A stretch of 56,594 nucleotides of DNA from an uncultured Bacteroidales bacterium (GTDB lineage Bacteria; Bacteroidota; Bacteroidia; Bacteroidales; Bacteroidaceae), in NCBI GenBank assembly GCA_902783615.1, contig CACZRQ010000129.1, forward strand, positions 1 through 56,594, read 5' to 3'. Position numbers and translations under genes: made by a program. Below, one piece after another: positions 44,120 through 53,038 of the stretch (position 1 is the stretch's first letter; each line of letters begins with the position of its first letter). Under the pieces are notes generated by a model. The model did not search any database, was not told the origin of the DNA, and saw only the letters and a list, made by a program, of their open reading frames with translations.

Positions 44120-45163
44120 ATGACTATGAATGCTGATAACACATCGATTTTGCTGGTCTATACAGGGGGTACCATCGGTATGATTGAGAATCCAGTGACT
44201 GGTGCTTTGGAAAACTTCAGCTTTGAACAGCTCAAGAAACATGTGCCCGAACTGCAGAAGTTCAACTTCAACATCGACAGCTGTCAGTTCGATAAGCCCA
44301 TGGATTCGTCGGATATGGATGCCAAGGCTTGGAGACGCTTGGTGGACATCATTGTGAAGAACTATGACAGATACACGGGCTTTGTGGTGCTGCATGGCAC
44401 TGATACGATGGCTTTCACTGCTTCGGCACTGAGTTTCATGATGCGTGGGTTGACGAAACCTGTGATTCTGACGGGTTCTCAGCTACCTATTGGTGTGATT
44501 CGAACTGATGGCAAGGAAAACCTGCTGACGAGCTTGGAGATTGCTGCAGCTCACAGGCCAGATGGTGAGCCAATGGTGCAGGAGGTGTGTGTGTATTTTG
44601 AGAATAAGTTGATGCGAGGCAATCGCACCACCAAGCTGAATGCTGAGGATTTCAATGCTTTCCGTTCATACAACTATCCCGATTTGGCTACGGTGGGCAT
44701 CCATATCAAGTATAACCAGAATGCCATCCATTATGATGAAGTGAAAATGCCGTTAGAGGTGCATACCGAGATGAACACCAGTGTGGCCATCTTGAAGCTG
44801 TTCCCAGGCATTCAGGAAATGGTGGTGCGCTCTGTCTTGTCAATCAACGGCTTGAAGGGTGTGGTGCTTGAAACCTACGGCAGTGGCAATGCACCCCGCA
44901 AGGATTGGCTGATTGATTGCTTGAGCGAGGCCACCAGTCGAGGGGTGGTAATTGTGAATGTTACTCAGTGTAAGAGTGGTATGGTAGATATGGACAGATA
45001 TGAAACGGGCTATCAGCTGAAGTCGGCTGGGGTGTTGAGTGGCTATGACATCACCACCGAAGCTGCCCTCACGAAGCTGATGTTCCTGTTTGGAGAAGGC
45101 TTGTCTGTGCAGGAAGTTCGCGAGGGCATGATGCATTCGTTGGTGGGAGAAATATCGATGTAA
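44120..45163 (+). CDS. ansA: Type I (cytoplasmic) L-asparaginase
   Basis: A 347-residue enzyme hydrolysing asparagine to aspartate and ammonia. The first catalytic threonine is in VYTGGTIGM (near Thr15/Thr18), the second motif is VLHGTDTMAFTASAL, and TGSQLPIG and DGKENLL follow as in the family. There is no signal peptide, so it acts in the cytoplasm. It is divergent from the threonine operon and produces aspartate, the substrate of ThrA. Its TAA stop abuts the stop of the convergent acyltransferase gene with no base between. Confidence 0.95.
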   Translation: MTMNADNTSILLVYTGGTIGMIENPVTGALENFSFEQLKKHVPELQKFNFNIDSCQFDKPMDSSDMDAKAWRRLVDIIVKNYDRYTGFVVLHGTDTMAFTASALSFMMRGLTKPVILTGSQLPIGVIRTDGKENLLTSLEIAAAHRPDGEPMVQEVCVYFENKLMRGNRTTKLNAEDFNAFRSYNYPDLATVGIHIKYNQNAIHYDEVKMPLEVHTEMNTSVAILKLFPGIQEMVVRSVLSINGLKGVVLETYGSGNAPRKDWLIDCLSEATSRGVVIVNVTQCKSGMVDMDRYETGYQLKSAGVLSGYDITTEAALTKLMFLFGEGLSVQEVREGMMHSLVGEISM

Positions 45164-46285
45164 TTATTTCTTTTCTCCCAGCACACACCAGCGGATGAAG
45201 GGTATGCGACGGATGATTTCGTACATTAATGGCGACAGGGTGAATACTGCTACTGTCAAAATGAGGTAGATGGCCAAGGGTGGCAGGGTAGTATATAACT
45301 TCAGCACATAGCCCAGACCTGCTATCACCAGATAGTGCATCACATAGATGCCGAAGCTGCTTTTAGTCATATATCCCGCAAAGGCGTTGGTCTTGTCAAA
45401 GCACATCTTAAACCAGCCCATCATCGCCAAGCAGGCCATCCAGCCATAGATGCAGTGCGGCACACTGGCCAGATACTGAGGCTCGGTATTGTTCTCTCCA
45501 AAAGTGGTGGCAATCAGATAGACACCACTTGCTAAGGCGCACACCACGAGTGGTATCCACCACTTGCCTAAGGTTTCCTGCACTGCATCGTGCGAGAACA
45601 CATAATAGCCCATCAGGAAGAAGATGAAGTAGAACACAGGCTTATACAGGTTGAGCAAACCTGCCGCAGGGTTGCTCACATCCATCACCAATGTCTGTGT
45701 GCCCAACCAGAAGAATACACCTAACAGGATGAGCCATACAATGGTTGCCTTTCCCTTCAGCAACTGGCCGCACCAGTCGTGTACTTTATCCTTCGGATCC
45801 ATTTTCTTCAGCAGTAAGAATACCACCGATACCAGCCACAGGTCTTGGATGAACCAGAGATGGCCGATGCCACTTAATGCCCAGAAAAGATATTTCACCA
45901 CTAAAGGCAAACCAGCCGTTAAATCCGTTGCTTGTGCCATGGCAGCCACTTGTGTGTTGAAATAGCCTGTCATCCACTGGAATACAAACAGGCCGATGGT
46001 GGCAGGCACCAGCAGTTTGCGGGTTCTTGCCTTCAGCCATTCCTTGGTGCTGCGTTTACTCAACGCATACTTTACGCTTACACCAGCCAGGATGAACAGC
46101 AGTGGCATGAACCAAGGATAGAGGATGTACATCACCACATCCTGATACTGAGGGTATTCCGGATAGGTTCCGAAACCACCAATGCCTCCAAACACTCCTT
46201 TGTTGTTGTAGAAATAGAACACATGGTAGAACAGCACCAACAGCACTGTTACCCATCGCAGATTGTCAATCCAATGTTTTCTCAT
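45164..46285 (-). CDS. Integral membrane acyltransferase (family 3, OafA/MdoC-like)
   Basis: A 373-residue membrane protein with about ten helices and the acyltransferase-3 features: an N-terminal WIDNLRWVTVLLVLFYHV with the catalytic-type His, RKLLVPATIG, and GIGHLWFIQDLWLV. Members transfer acetyl or succinyl groups to sugars of surface polysaccharides or glucans; MdoC (glucan modification) is a near type. No polysaccharide genes are adjacent, so the acceptor is unknown. Confidence 0.85.
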   Translation of the reverse strand: MRKHWIDNLRWVTVLLVLFYHVFYFYNNKGVFGGIGGFGTYPEYPQYQDVVMYILYPWFMPLLFILAGVSVKYALSKRSTKEWLKARTRKLLVPATIGLFVFQWMTGYFNTQVAAMAQATDLTAGLPLVVKYLFWALSGIGHLWFIQDLWLVSVVFLLLKKMDPKDKVHDWCGQLLKGKATIVWLILLGVFFWLGTQTLVMDVSNPAAGLLNLYKPVFYFIFFLMGYYVFSHDAVQETLGKWWIPLVVCALASGVYLIATTFGENNTEPQYLASVPHCIYGWMACLAMMGWFKMCFDKTNAFAGYMTKSSFGIYVMHYLVIAGLGYVLKLYTTLPPLAIYLILTVAVFTLSPLMYEIIRRIPFIRWCVLGEKK

Positions 46286-46326
46286 CGTTAAATAGTTTAG
46301 TTATTTCCATCCTATTTTTCACCATG

Positions 46327-46358
46327 CAATATTACACACTTTTGCCCAACCCACCAAA
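46327..46358 (-). promoter_or_regulatory. Promoter of the acyltransferase gene
   Basis: On the minus strand TTTG, 20 nt and TAATATTG, a seven-of-eight match to the -7 consensus with an exact -33 box. It lies about 42 nt upstream of the ATG. Confidence 0.6.
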
Positions 46359-46427
46359 TTTTTGGGATAAATTACATGGCTTTGTGACGAATGGCATTTG
46401 TCTTTTCGATAGATTCCCTTTTTATCG

Positions 46428-47654
46428 TTAATTAGCAGATGAAGTCTCCCAATCCAAGTCCCAGAAGTTGGTGGAATGCTTCTCACGAAGATCCTTGAGC
46501 TCTTGGTCGGAAAGACGGGTATATTTTACTAAGTTGTAGCGAAAATCATTTGAATTGCTGCTATAATGGTTCTGCATGTTTTGGCGAATCATGTAGAACG
46601 ACTTCTTGTCGTCGTCAAGGCAAATAATCTGCTCTCCACCCACTCGTTGTCCGTCATTGATTTCAAAGAATGTATTGATACTTTCGTCATATACATACTT
46701 CTCTTCATAGAACCAAGGGGTGTTGTTGTGGTAATAACTGGTGGAGAACACTTGATAAGTGTTGTCGCCAAAGAAGTAGTGCACTTTCTTCTCCAATCCC
46801 TCGATATATTCATATTCTTTGCTGTTCACAGTTCCGTTGGTCTCTATCTGGTGCTCGATTTCACATTTCCAACCATAGCCGGCAATGTACTTGCGGAACA
46901 CACTCTCGGAGATTTGCTTCATGCCGTTCACTCTCAGTTGTCCAGGATAAATGTAGCTGAAACTCAACTCACTCATTTTGGCACCAAACAACTTCTTGCC
47001 CTTAGAAGCCTCGAACAACGATGCGCCTACCATCTGATTCATATCTACCTTGTATGTAGAGATTGCCTGATTCTTCTCCACATCGGTAAGACGTTCATAT
47101 ACCTCTACGGAATAGCCATGCTCGCATTTTCCGGCAGGGTCGGGATACCACCAGGTTTCTGCTACAGTGATCATCTGCGAACCATCGGTCGATAGTTTCA
47201 TCACATTGAAAAAGCCAATAGAACCTGTTTGGTCATCGTAATATTTGGTGTTGCCGTAAGTGGTTGAGGGATCTTTTGGGGCGAAATTACTGATTGACAT
47301 GATGGCTATTCTGCGCTCTTGAAGCAGGATGATACATTCGTCGCGATTGCCTTTGTTGTTGTCCTTGATGCTGCCATCAGCCAATACGAAACCCTGTGAA
47401 AGCAATCGCCAGGCATGTCCGTCAATCTCCTTGTCGAAAGTGGCTCGCGAAGGAATCTGGGCATTATCCACAATCAGGATGCCATCGGTATTGAATCGGT
47501 AGCTGAGATTCATGTTCATATTTCCATCTGCACGAGTGCCTACAATCACTTTTGCTTCATTTTTAGCATCCTGTAATGGCTCATCGTCTTTGCTGCAAGC
47601 TGAAAGAAGCAGTGCAGCACATAATGTGGTCAGTAATACATTTGTTGCTTTCAT
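46428..47654 (-). CDS. Lipoprotein of unknown function with two similar halves
   Basis: A 408-residue lipoprotein (lipobox LLSAC, followed by SKDDE, a likely surface-export signal). I do not recognise a named family. The two halves seem related: FDKEIDGHAWRLLSQ (about residues 73-87) matches FRKYIAGYGWKCEIE (about 254-268). Each is followed by a beta-rich stretch with YYDDQTGSIGFF or YVYDESINTFF, and each ends with YERLTD or YTRLSD. It probably arose by internal duplication of a beta-rich domain of about 170 residues. It has no operon partner. Secreted binding function is a guess. Confidence 0.75.
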   Translation of the reverse strand: MKATNVLLTTLCAALLLSACSKDDEPLQDAKNEAKVIVGTRADGNMNMNLSYRFNTDGILIVDNAQIPSRATFDKEIDGHAWRLLSQGFVLADGSIKDNNKGNRDECIILLQERRIAIMSISNFAPKDPSTTYGNTKYYDDQTGSIGFFNVMKLSTDGSQMITVAETWWYPDPAGKCEHGYSVEVYERLTDVEKNQAISTYKVDMNQMVGASLFEASKGKKLFGAKMSELSFSYIYPGQLRVNGMKQISESVFRKYIAGYGWKCEIEHQIETNGTVNSKEYEYIEGLEKKVHYFFGDNTYQVFSTSYYHNNTPWFYEEKYVYDESINTFFEINDGQRVGGEQIICLDDDKKSFYMIRQNMQNHYSSNSNDFRYNLVKYTRLSDQELKDLREKHSTNFWDLDWETSSAN

Positions 47655-47661
47655 TGTCGTT

Positions 47662-47688
47662 GCATTTAATTTTTTGCAAATTAAATGC
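47662..47688. repeat. Perfect inverted repeat upstream of the duplicated lipoprotein gene
   Basis: GCATTTAAT and ATTAAATGC, 9 bp each, separated by 9 nt, end eight bases before the ATG at 47654. The element could be an operator, or a hairpin in the leader that hides the start site. A poor -7-like TTAATTTG overlaps it on the minus strand. Confidence 0.55.
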
Positions 47689-47801
47689 CGAAAACTGGAT
47701 ACCTTGCATCAAAAAGCGGTTAATTTTTGTTAAATCCACTAAGAAAGGAAGATGTGAAGTTTTTGTGAACCCATATTTATGTGTGGAATGAGCTGAAACT
47801 T

Positions 47802-47809
47802 GTATCTTT
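47802..47809 (+). promoter_or_regulatory. -7 box upstream of the gene remnant
   Basis: A perfect TATCTTTG eight bases before ATG 47817. Transcription from it would leave almost no leader, so the message would be nearly leaderless. Confidence 0.45.
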
Positions 47810-47816
47810 GTCCTTG

Positions 47817-48109
47817 ATGAAACGGATTTCATACATACTGATTTCTTTGCTGATCTGTTTGACTTCCTGCCACAGGCAAATGAGAGGAGAGGAAGCTTTA
47901 GTGATGGCTGATAGCCTGTATATTGTAGGACTGGATAGTGCAGACTCGGAGCCAGCCATGCAAATGTTGTTGAACTATCAGCGAGCCATTGATGCCATGC
48001 AGGGCGAAGATTCGGTTTCTCTGGTTAGGAAGAGGAAGCCCGCTTATACATCACTTTCAATGATGAAATCCAGTTTGGCTATTTGGAATTGAGCGATCTG
48101 TTACCTTGA
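47817..48109 (+). pseudogene. Remnant of a TPR-regulator-like lipoprotein gene
   Basis: An ATG at 47817 opens a 91-codon frame with a lipoprotein signal (LLICLTSC) and then LVMADSLYIVGLDSADSEPA. This resembles the N-terminus of TPR/HTH regulators such as the one at 53116-54858 (LQAADSLCSVKPDSAVA). After about codon 70 the composition turns basic and the frame stops at 48092. In another frame (48029-48109) a more protein-like text follows, EEEARLYITFNDEIQFGYLE and then LSDLLP, with its own stop. A frameshift or internal deletion in a formerly longer gene would explain this. A real 91-residue lipoprotein cannot be excluded. Confidence 0.45.
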
Positions 48110-48163
48110 AATCAGACTGCTCCAGAGTTCGCTTATTTGATATTCAGTTCATCGGAGTAAATC

Positions 48164-48191
48164 GACAGGCAGAGCCGGAGCCCTGCCTGTC
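48164..48191. repeat. GC-rich hairpin between remnant and serpin gene
   Basis: GACAGGCA (48164-48171) and TGCCTGTC (48184-48191) are perfect 8-bp arms around a 12-nt GC-rich loop. It lies downstream of both converging genes. A run of T is missing on either strand, so it is a weak terminator candidate. Confidence 0.5.
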
Positions 48192-48238
48192 TCTTCCATA
48201 GCCTTGGAATGGACTATTGTTGAACCATAGAAGAAATT

Positions 48239-49501
48239 TCACTTGCCATAATATCCAATGAAAAGCGGACACATGGTGTTTCTCTCCACAATGGCATAGA
48301 AGAATGGACGGTCGAGGCGCATTTCCACTTTCTTGGGTGGCAAGTAAGCCCCCTCACCTGATATTGCAGTAACGGCAGCTGCTTCGGCACCATTTTCATC
48401 AACCTTGATATATGTCTTCTGCTTGGCTGACAGCAACTCTACCGCTGCGTCTTCAATGAACGTCATATCTTCTACAAAAAACTTCAGCGATGGATTGATG
48501 TTTATCATATAAGGGAATAGTTTCTCTTCAAGATACTCTGTAGTGAACCTTGGCATGTACAGATCCACTTCTGCAACTCCTTCTGGAGTCATCATAGCTT
48601 TATATTGCTCAATATTCGAGACTGTTGACATCACCTTGGAAACACCCACACCTTCTTTTGGCAAAATGATGACAAATTGGAAAGCATCATCCACAAAACC
48701 CTTGAAGGTCATCTGGTAATCATCCGTCTCCGCATACAAGGCATTGTTCCGATTATGCATCATATCTATCTCCGAAACAGTGCCATCGGCATAATGGAAT
48801 GGTTGCTTCGTGGTAACTTCCTTGCTGAACTGTATCTGCCATTGTGCCTTGAAATACACAGCATTCATCAAATGAAACAAATCCTGTTCTGAAGTTTCTT
48901 TCACCATCTCCTTAATTCTGTTTTCTGTCTTCTCGGCACACCAGGTGTTGATGAGGTCCTTTGTCTTGCTGTCAGAGAAATCCACAGCTTCTGTCTTGGC
49001 ATCATAGTTGCTTTGGATAACAGAAAGGAAATCCTTGCTTGCCGTCTTGCTCTTGTTATACCAAAAAGAGTTGGCACTCTTGAAGGTCGCAGCTTCATCA
49101 GCATTCTCTATGCCTGTCATCATAGTCTTGAAGTAGTCATTGATTTGCGCTTTGGTAAAGCCCTCCAAACCCATCGTCTTCAACACCTCCTGCAAAGTCT
49201 CACCTTCCAGCCCATTGATGAACATGCCCAAATCCACTCCCAAGCTGATGGGTGAAATCATCAGGTTGGATCCTTCTTGCCGATTGGCATACACCTCTTT
49301 GAATAGCTTCCAGGAAAACTCCTGCAACTTGGCATTAATGGCCTGTTGTGTTTCGCTCAGTTGCACAGGCGTATAGCTATGCCGTGTTTCTGCCGTCTCT
49401 TCATTGTTAGGCTTAACGCCTGTAAGCCAATCATCATTGCTGCTGCAAGCACTCAGGCAGAGAGCAGCCAACAAACTTGTTGCAATAGTCTTTGTCTTCA
49501 T
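48239..49501 (-). CDS. Serpin-family protease inhibitor lipoprotein
   Basis: The 420-residue lipoprotein (lipobox LSAC, then SSNDD) has a complete serpin fold sequence: NLMISPISLGVDLGMFINGL, the strand/breach segment LMNAVYFKAQWQIQF, and the C-terminal LDRPFFYAIVERNTMCPLF followed by IGYYGK. The hinge of the reactive loop is intact and small-residue rich (GAEAAAVTA, from Gly371), so it should be inhibitory. Aligning the loop length with antithrombin puts the cut bond at Ala385-Tyr386, which suggests elastase- or subtilisin-like targets. Start ATG 49501 gives the signal peptide directly; an upstream start adds six residues. It is the last gene after an S8 protease and a lipoprotein. Confidence 0.93.
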   Translation of the reverse strand: MKTKTIATSLLAALCLSACSSNDDWLTGVKPNNEETAETRHSYTPVQLSETQQAINAKLQEFSWKLFKEVYANRQEGSNLMISPISLGVDLGMFINGLEGETLQEVLKTMGLEGFTKAQINDYFKTMMTGIENADEAATFKSANSFWYNKSKTASKDFLSVIQSNYDAKTEAVDFSDSKTKDLINTWCAEKTENRIKEMVKETSEQDLFHLMNAVYFKAQWQIQFSKEVTTKQPFHYADGTVSEIDMMHNRNNALYAETDDYQMTFKGFVDDAFQFVIILPKEGVGVSKVMSTVSNIEQYKAMMTPEGVAEVDLYMPRFTTEYLEEKLFPYMININPSLKFFVEDMTFIEDAAVELLSAKQKTYIKVDENGAEAAAVTAISGEGAYLPPKKVEMRLDRPFFYAIVERNTMCPLFIGYYGK

Positions 49502-49522
49502 TCTGTCATTTATTAACATTTT

Positions 49523-50488
49523 TCAATTATCAAATTTTATTATTTTGTCTAAATCATAAACTTTACCAGGCTCGAATGCTATGTCGCCAAGTTCATACAC
49601 TAACTGGTCTTTAGCGTTCATTTCATCAAATTGGAGCACCCAATAGCCATCGTACACACCATATTCATAACATTTCAGGATTGTGAAAGCAAAGGGGCCT
49701 GAGATATTCAGGGTAATAAAGAATTGTTCATATTTGCCTTCCTTAAAAGCAGCCTGACTGTCTGCACGAAACATCCTAACAAAATAGAGAGACTTTGGGT
49801 TCAGAGTGTCGAGATTGAAATAAAGGATAGGAGTAACCGCCTTAAAATCCGTAAAGCTATGTGTAGTTTTGTCGTAGGTTTGGCTCACAATGGGCAAGGC
49901 ATTTTCTATCAATGTGTTGACATCGGGTGCTATGCATTTGCTCTCCTCATAAAACAGACCATCGACTATATTACCCCCACCAGTAAAACCGTTTGGATAG
50001 AGTAATGCAGAAAAGCTGGTGCACTCCGATAGAGGGTCATCGCTTGTAAACGTATATGAAGCCTTCTCAACTTCATAATCATTCGGAGAATCCTCACTTT
50101 CTATCATGCGGCCGAACTTGAGTTCGCCTTGAAAGGTGGCACTCTTGCCATCGGCTTCAATGACAGCGACTTTGGTAAAACCATCGATGACATATTTGTT
50201 GCCTTCTTTCTCAAAATATCCTTCAACATGTAGTCTGTCGCCCTCTGTAAAGGCAAGGTCGTATTTGTTTTTTCCCACATCGAATGCTACGGCACTGCGG
50301 GTAGCTACCCAATCATTCAATTTGGCACCCACATTAACGTTGAGTGACGATACGGTTGGGGTGTCTGTTTCAGGTTTATCATCTGGAACAGTTACATCTG
50401 GTTCTTCGGGAAACACTTTATTATCTTCTCCCTTGCATGATGACAGCATCAATGCCATCATTGATAATACGAAAACATACTTTTTCAT
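49523..50488 (-). CDS. Lipoprotein, fimbrillin-like (Mfa-like) candidate
   Basis: A 321-residue lipoprotein (lipobox LSSC followed by KGEDN). After a Pro/Asp-rich linker, the text ATRSAVAFDVGKNKYDLAFT then EGDRLHV resembles the start of fimbrillin-like domains, where TR-S/A is followed by F..GD.i.V. The rest is beta-rich. Other fimbrial genes are absent, so a stand-alone surface lipoprotein is more likely than a pilus subunit. Start ATG 50488 is chosen because it starts the signal peptide; the frame is open 19 codons upstream. It lies between the S8 protease and serpin genes and may be the protease's substrate or partner. Confidence 0.6.
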   Translation of the reverse strand: MKKYVFVLSMMALMLSSCKGEDNKVFPEEPDVTVPDDKPETDTPTVSSLNVNVGAKLNDWVATRSAVAFDVGKNKYDLAFTEGDRLHVEGYFEKEGNKYVIDGFTKVAVIEADGKSATFQGELKFGRMIESEDSPNDYEVEKASYTFTSDDPLSECTSFSALLYPNGFTGGGNIVDGLFYEESKCIAPDVNTLIENALPIVSQTYDKTTHSFTDFKAVTPILYFNLDTLNPKSLYFVRMFRADSQAAFKEGKYEQFFITLNISGPFAFTILKCYEYGVYDGYWVLQFDEMNAKDQLVYELGDIAFEPGKVYDLDKIIKFDN

Positions 50489-50604
50489 TTTTCTTAATAC
50501 TTGTTTGTTGTCGTTTTTCCTATAAATGCTAAATGGCAGAATCATTGCATGGAACCCTTCCTCTTTTAATATTGTTTAACATGTTGTTATGCCGTTATGT
50601 ATGA

Positions 50605-52599
50605 TTAATAACTCACATAAACGGTTTTTGTTGCAGAGCCAACAAATGTTGAACCATTAAATACCCTGCAAGTAACTGTTAAAGCACCAGATTGACCACT
50701 ATTCAAATAAACACTAATATTACCAGTCGCACCATATGCTGTATTAGGTGTTACGTACCATCTATCGCAAGTACCGCTATATGATCCACTCCAGAAGTAC
50801 TTATAGTTGTTGTTTGTCGGAGTTGCAACAAAAGTGCTTCCTACATAACCGCTACCTCCAGAATTTAAGTTTGTTTGGCCACCAGTAATAGCAACAGTTC
50901 CAGAATTAGGATAGCTTGTGGATTGTGCCATTTGTAGAGCATCGTACATGTTTAATAAACCATGTCCAACATATTTATTCCAAGTACCACCGATTTTGGT
51001 CGTGTTGCTAAATGTGTAGCCATTTAATGATTTGTTGGCTGTGATTGCTATGATGTATCCAACTTCATCGTAGGTCAGAGTAGGATTTTTTGCTATTATC
51101 AGTGATGCAACACCTGATACATGAGCAGCAGACAATGAAGTCCCATCGAATACACTAGTAGTTGTATATATACCGTTGACTGGTATTGTTGTGTATATTA
51201 ATTCTCCTGGTGTAACTATATCAAGATTCGTTCCATAATGACTCCCCCAGGATGATAAAAACGTCATTTTTTTTCTCTTCCCATCTTGTGAAATAGCGCC
51301 GACTGCTATTACTTTATTTTCAGGTGTATAACTCGCAGGGAATAACAAAGAAGATATTTGAGCTGTGTCAGTATCATAATTGCCAGAAGGGAATACCATT
51401 ACACAACCTTTCCCATCTCTACCAATTGTGACAGCTTGATCAATAGCGGATGCGATTACAGGCGAATATACTCCTGTAGACCATGAATTATTAATGACAT
51501 GCGCACCATGATTCACAGCTTTAAGGATTAGGCTTGCCATTTCTGCTGCAGGAGCTCCATCTTCACTAAAATTGCAACTCAAAGACATTATTTTGACACC
51601 AGAAGCAACACCTGCTATGCTTATGTTATTATTAGATGTTGCCCCAATAACACCAGCAACAGTTGTTCCATGTCCGTCCCAAACCACACTTGGACTAGAG
51701 CTATATGTTGCATCCCAACTAAATGAATGTAAGGTCAAATCGGGATGTGATAAATCAACGCCACTATCAGTAACAGCTGCGATTATATTACTTGCGTTTG
51801 GAATTATTCCTGCATCGTAAGCTTGTTGATACCTAATATCATAACCAATATAATTTCCTTGGCTGTCTGTATGATACAAATTCCATTGGTTACCATAGAA
51901 TGGATCATTGGGTGAAGATTCCAATGTAAAAGACATGAATGAAGGTTCGGTATCCTTAAACAAACCTGTTTCGTAAAATAAGTTTGCTATTTCAAGTGCA
52001 TTTCCTTTTGAATCTTTTGTACAAGATAAAACATACATATCAGGAAACTCTTCATAGCGGCTTATGATATTAGCATTTACTTCTTTAGCTTTCTTTTCTA
52101 ATAATGTGTAGTCACCTGTGTTTTTGAGAAATACATAAAACAGATTAGTTAGCGGGAACTTAGTGTCATCGCTGGTATGATAAAAAGGAGCTGCATATAT
52201 AACTTCATCAAATTTTATTGCTTCACTGGGATTTGTAAAAATCTCAATTGACTCATATCCTTTCATAAAAGACTCGGTGTTGTTGCCATTAGTTAGGTCA
52301 ATGCCTCCATGTGTATAAAGCTTAATTGAAGAAGGATTGAATTTTACATTTTGTGTTGATAACGATTGTAATAATGCATCTTTATCTGATGATTTAAAAA
52401 TGACGAATGATTTATTATCGACTTGCTTAATAGGAATCTTCTTCTCTCTATACCAGTAATAGTCTATTACTTCCGTTTCTTTAATCTCAGATCGAGTAAT
52501 GGCTCCTTGATTGTCAAGGAACTCGGTTTTATCATCTTGGCATGAATATATTGTAAAGCCCAATGCAAGGCATGCGGCTAATAATAAAAACTTTTTCAT
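50605..52599 (-). CDS. Subtilisin-like (S8) serine protease lipoprotein
   Basis: A 664-residue lipoprotein protease (Cys20 in IYSC, then QDDKTE). A propeptide-like region (about 60-225) precedes the S8 domain with catalytic Asp278 (VTDSGVDLSHPDL), His310 (DGHGTTVAG) and Ser488 (DGTSLSAAHVSG), and oxyanion Asn407 (SGN). Thus the triad is complete. A C-terminal Ig-like domain of about 100 residues (565-664) follows, rich in Gly, Ser, Thr and Asn. The gene is visibly richer in A+T than genes elsewhere in the window, which hints at recent acquisition. It is preceded by a DUF3244 gene and followed by a lipoprotein and a serpin gene on the same strand. Confidence 0.94.
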   Translation of the reverse strand: MKKFLLLAACLALGFTIYSCQDDKTEFLDNQGAITRSEIKETEVIDYYWYREKKIPIKQVDNKSFVIFKSSDKDALLQSLSTQNVKFNPSSIKLYTHGGIDLTNGNNTESFMKGYESIEIFTNPSEAIKFDEVIYAAPFYHTSDDTKFPLTNLFYVFLKNTGDYTLLEKKAKEVNANIISRYEEFPDMYVLSCTKDSKGNALEIANLFYETGLFKDTEPSFMSFTLESSPNDPFYGNQWNLYHTDSQGNYIGYDIRYQQAYDAGIIPNASNIIAAVTDSGVDLSHPDLTLHSFSWDATYSSSPSVVWDGHGTTVAGVIGATSNNNISIAGVASGVKIMSLSCNFSEDGAPAAEMASLILKAVNHGAHVINNSWSTGVYSPVIASAIDQAVTIGRDGKGCVMVFPSGNYDTDTAQISSLLFPASYTPENKVIAVGAISQDGKRKKMTFLSSWGSHYGTNLDIVTPGELIYTTIPVNGIYTTTSVFDGTSLSAAHVSGVASLIIAKNPTLTYDEVGYIIAITANKSLNGYTFSNTTKIGGTWNKYVGHGLLNMYDALQMAQSTSYPNSGTVAITGGQTNLNSGGSGYVGSTFVATPTNNNYKYFWSGSYSGTCDRWYVTPNTAYGATGNISVYLNSGQSGALTVTCRVFNGSTFVGSATKTVYVSY

Positions 52600-52627
52600 A
52601 ATTTCTTAAAATTTAAGTTGTTGATAA

Positions 52628-52984
52628 TTAGAACCAGCCTATCAGATGAATGTCATCATAGGCAATTTGAATGGAATACTTATTGGCATCTACATTGCCA
52701 GGAAGGACAATGGAATGCTGAACATTTATGGCAGGAATAACGGTGGAGTAGAGTACTTCCCCTTGATTATCCCTGATGGTCACTTCCATATCATCTATTT
52801 GATATGGTACAAAAACGGTTACCTCACCATTGGTGTAGTCAATGGTGGGGAGTAATACTATACCCCGATTACCATTTCCTCCGTATTCAGAAGGTGGGCC
52901 ACCACCTAAGGTCAATGGAATAGGGTCTGCAAAACTAACTAAGCTGATTAGGAAACCAGCCATAAAAACAAATAATCTTTTCAT
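52628..52984 (-). CDS. DUF3244-type small secreted protein
   Basis: A 118-residue protein with a signal peptide (ending SFAD) and a single beta-sandwich domain of the DUF3244 type: PIPLTLGG near the start, DDMEVTIRDNQGEVLYSTVI, and YSIQIAYDDIHLIGWF at the end. Such proteins are common in Bacteroidota near secreted proteases and TPR regulators; their function is unknown. It starts the protease-serpin gene series; the S8 protease ATG is 28 nt downstream. Confidence 0.75.
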   Translation of the reverse strand: MKRLFVFMAGFLISLVSFADPIPLTLGGGPPSEYGGNGNRGIVLLPTIDYTNGEVTVFVPYQIDDMEVTIRDNQGEVLYSTVIPAINVQHSIVLPGNVDANKYSIQIAYDDIHLIGWF

Positions 52985-53038
52985 TCTTCAATGTTTTTAA
53001 ATTCACATCGCAAATGAACAGATTATTTGCCGTTATTC

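Noticed and set aside
48164..48191. GC-rich hairpin as a definite rho-independent terminator
   Set aside because: Neither strand has a T run after the stem, so it is listed only as a hairpin.
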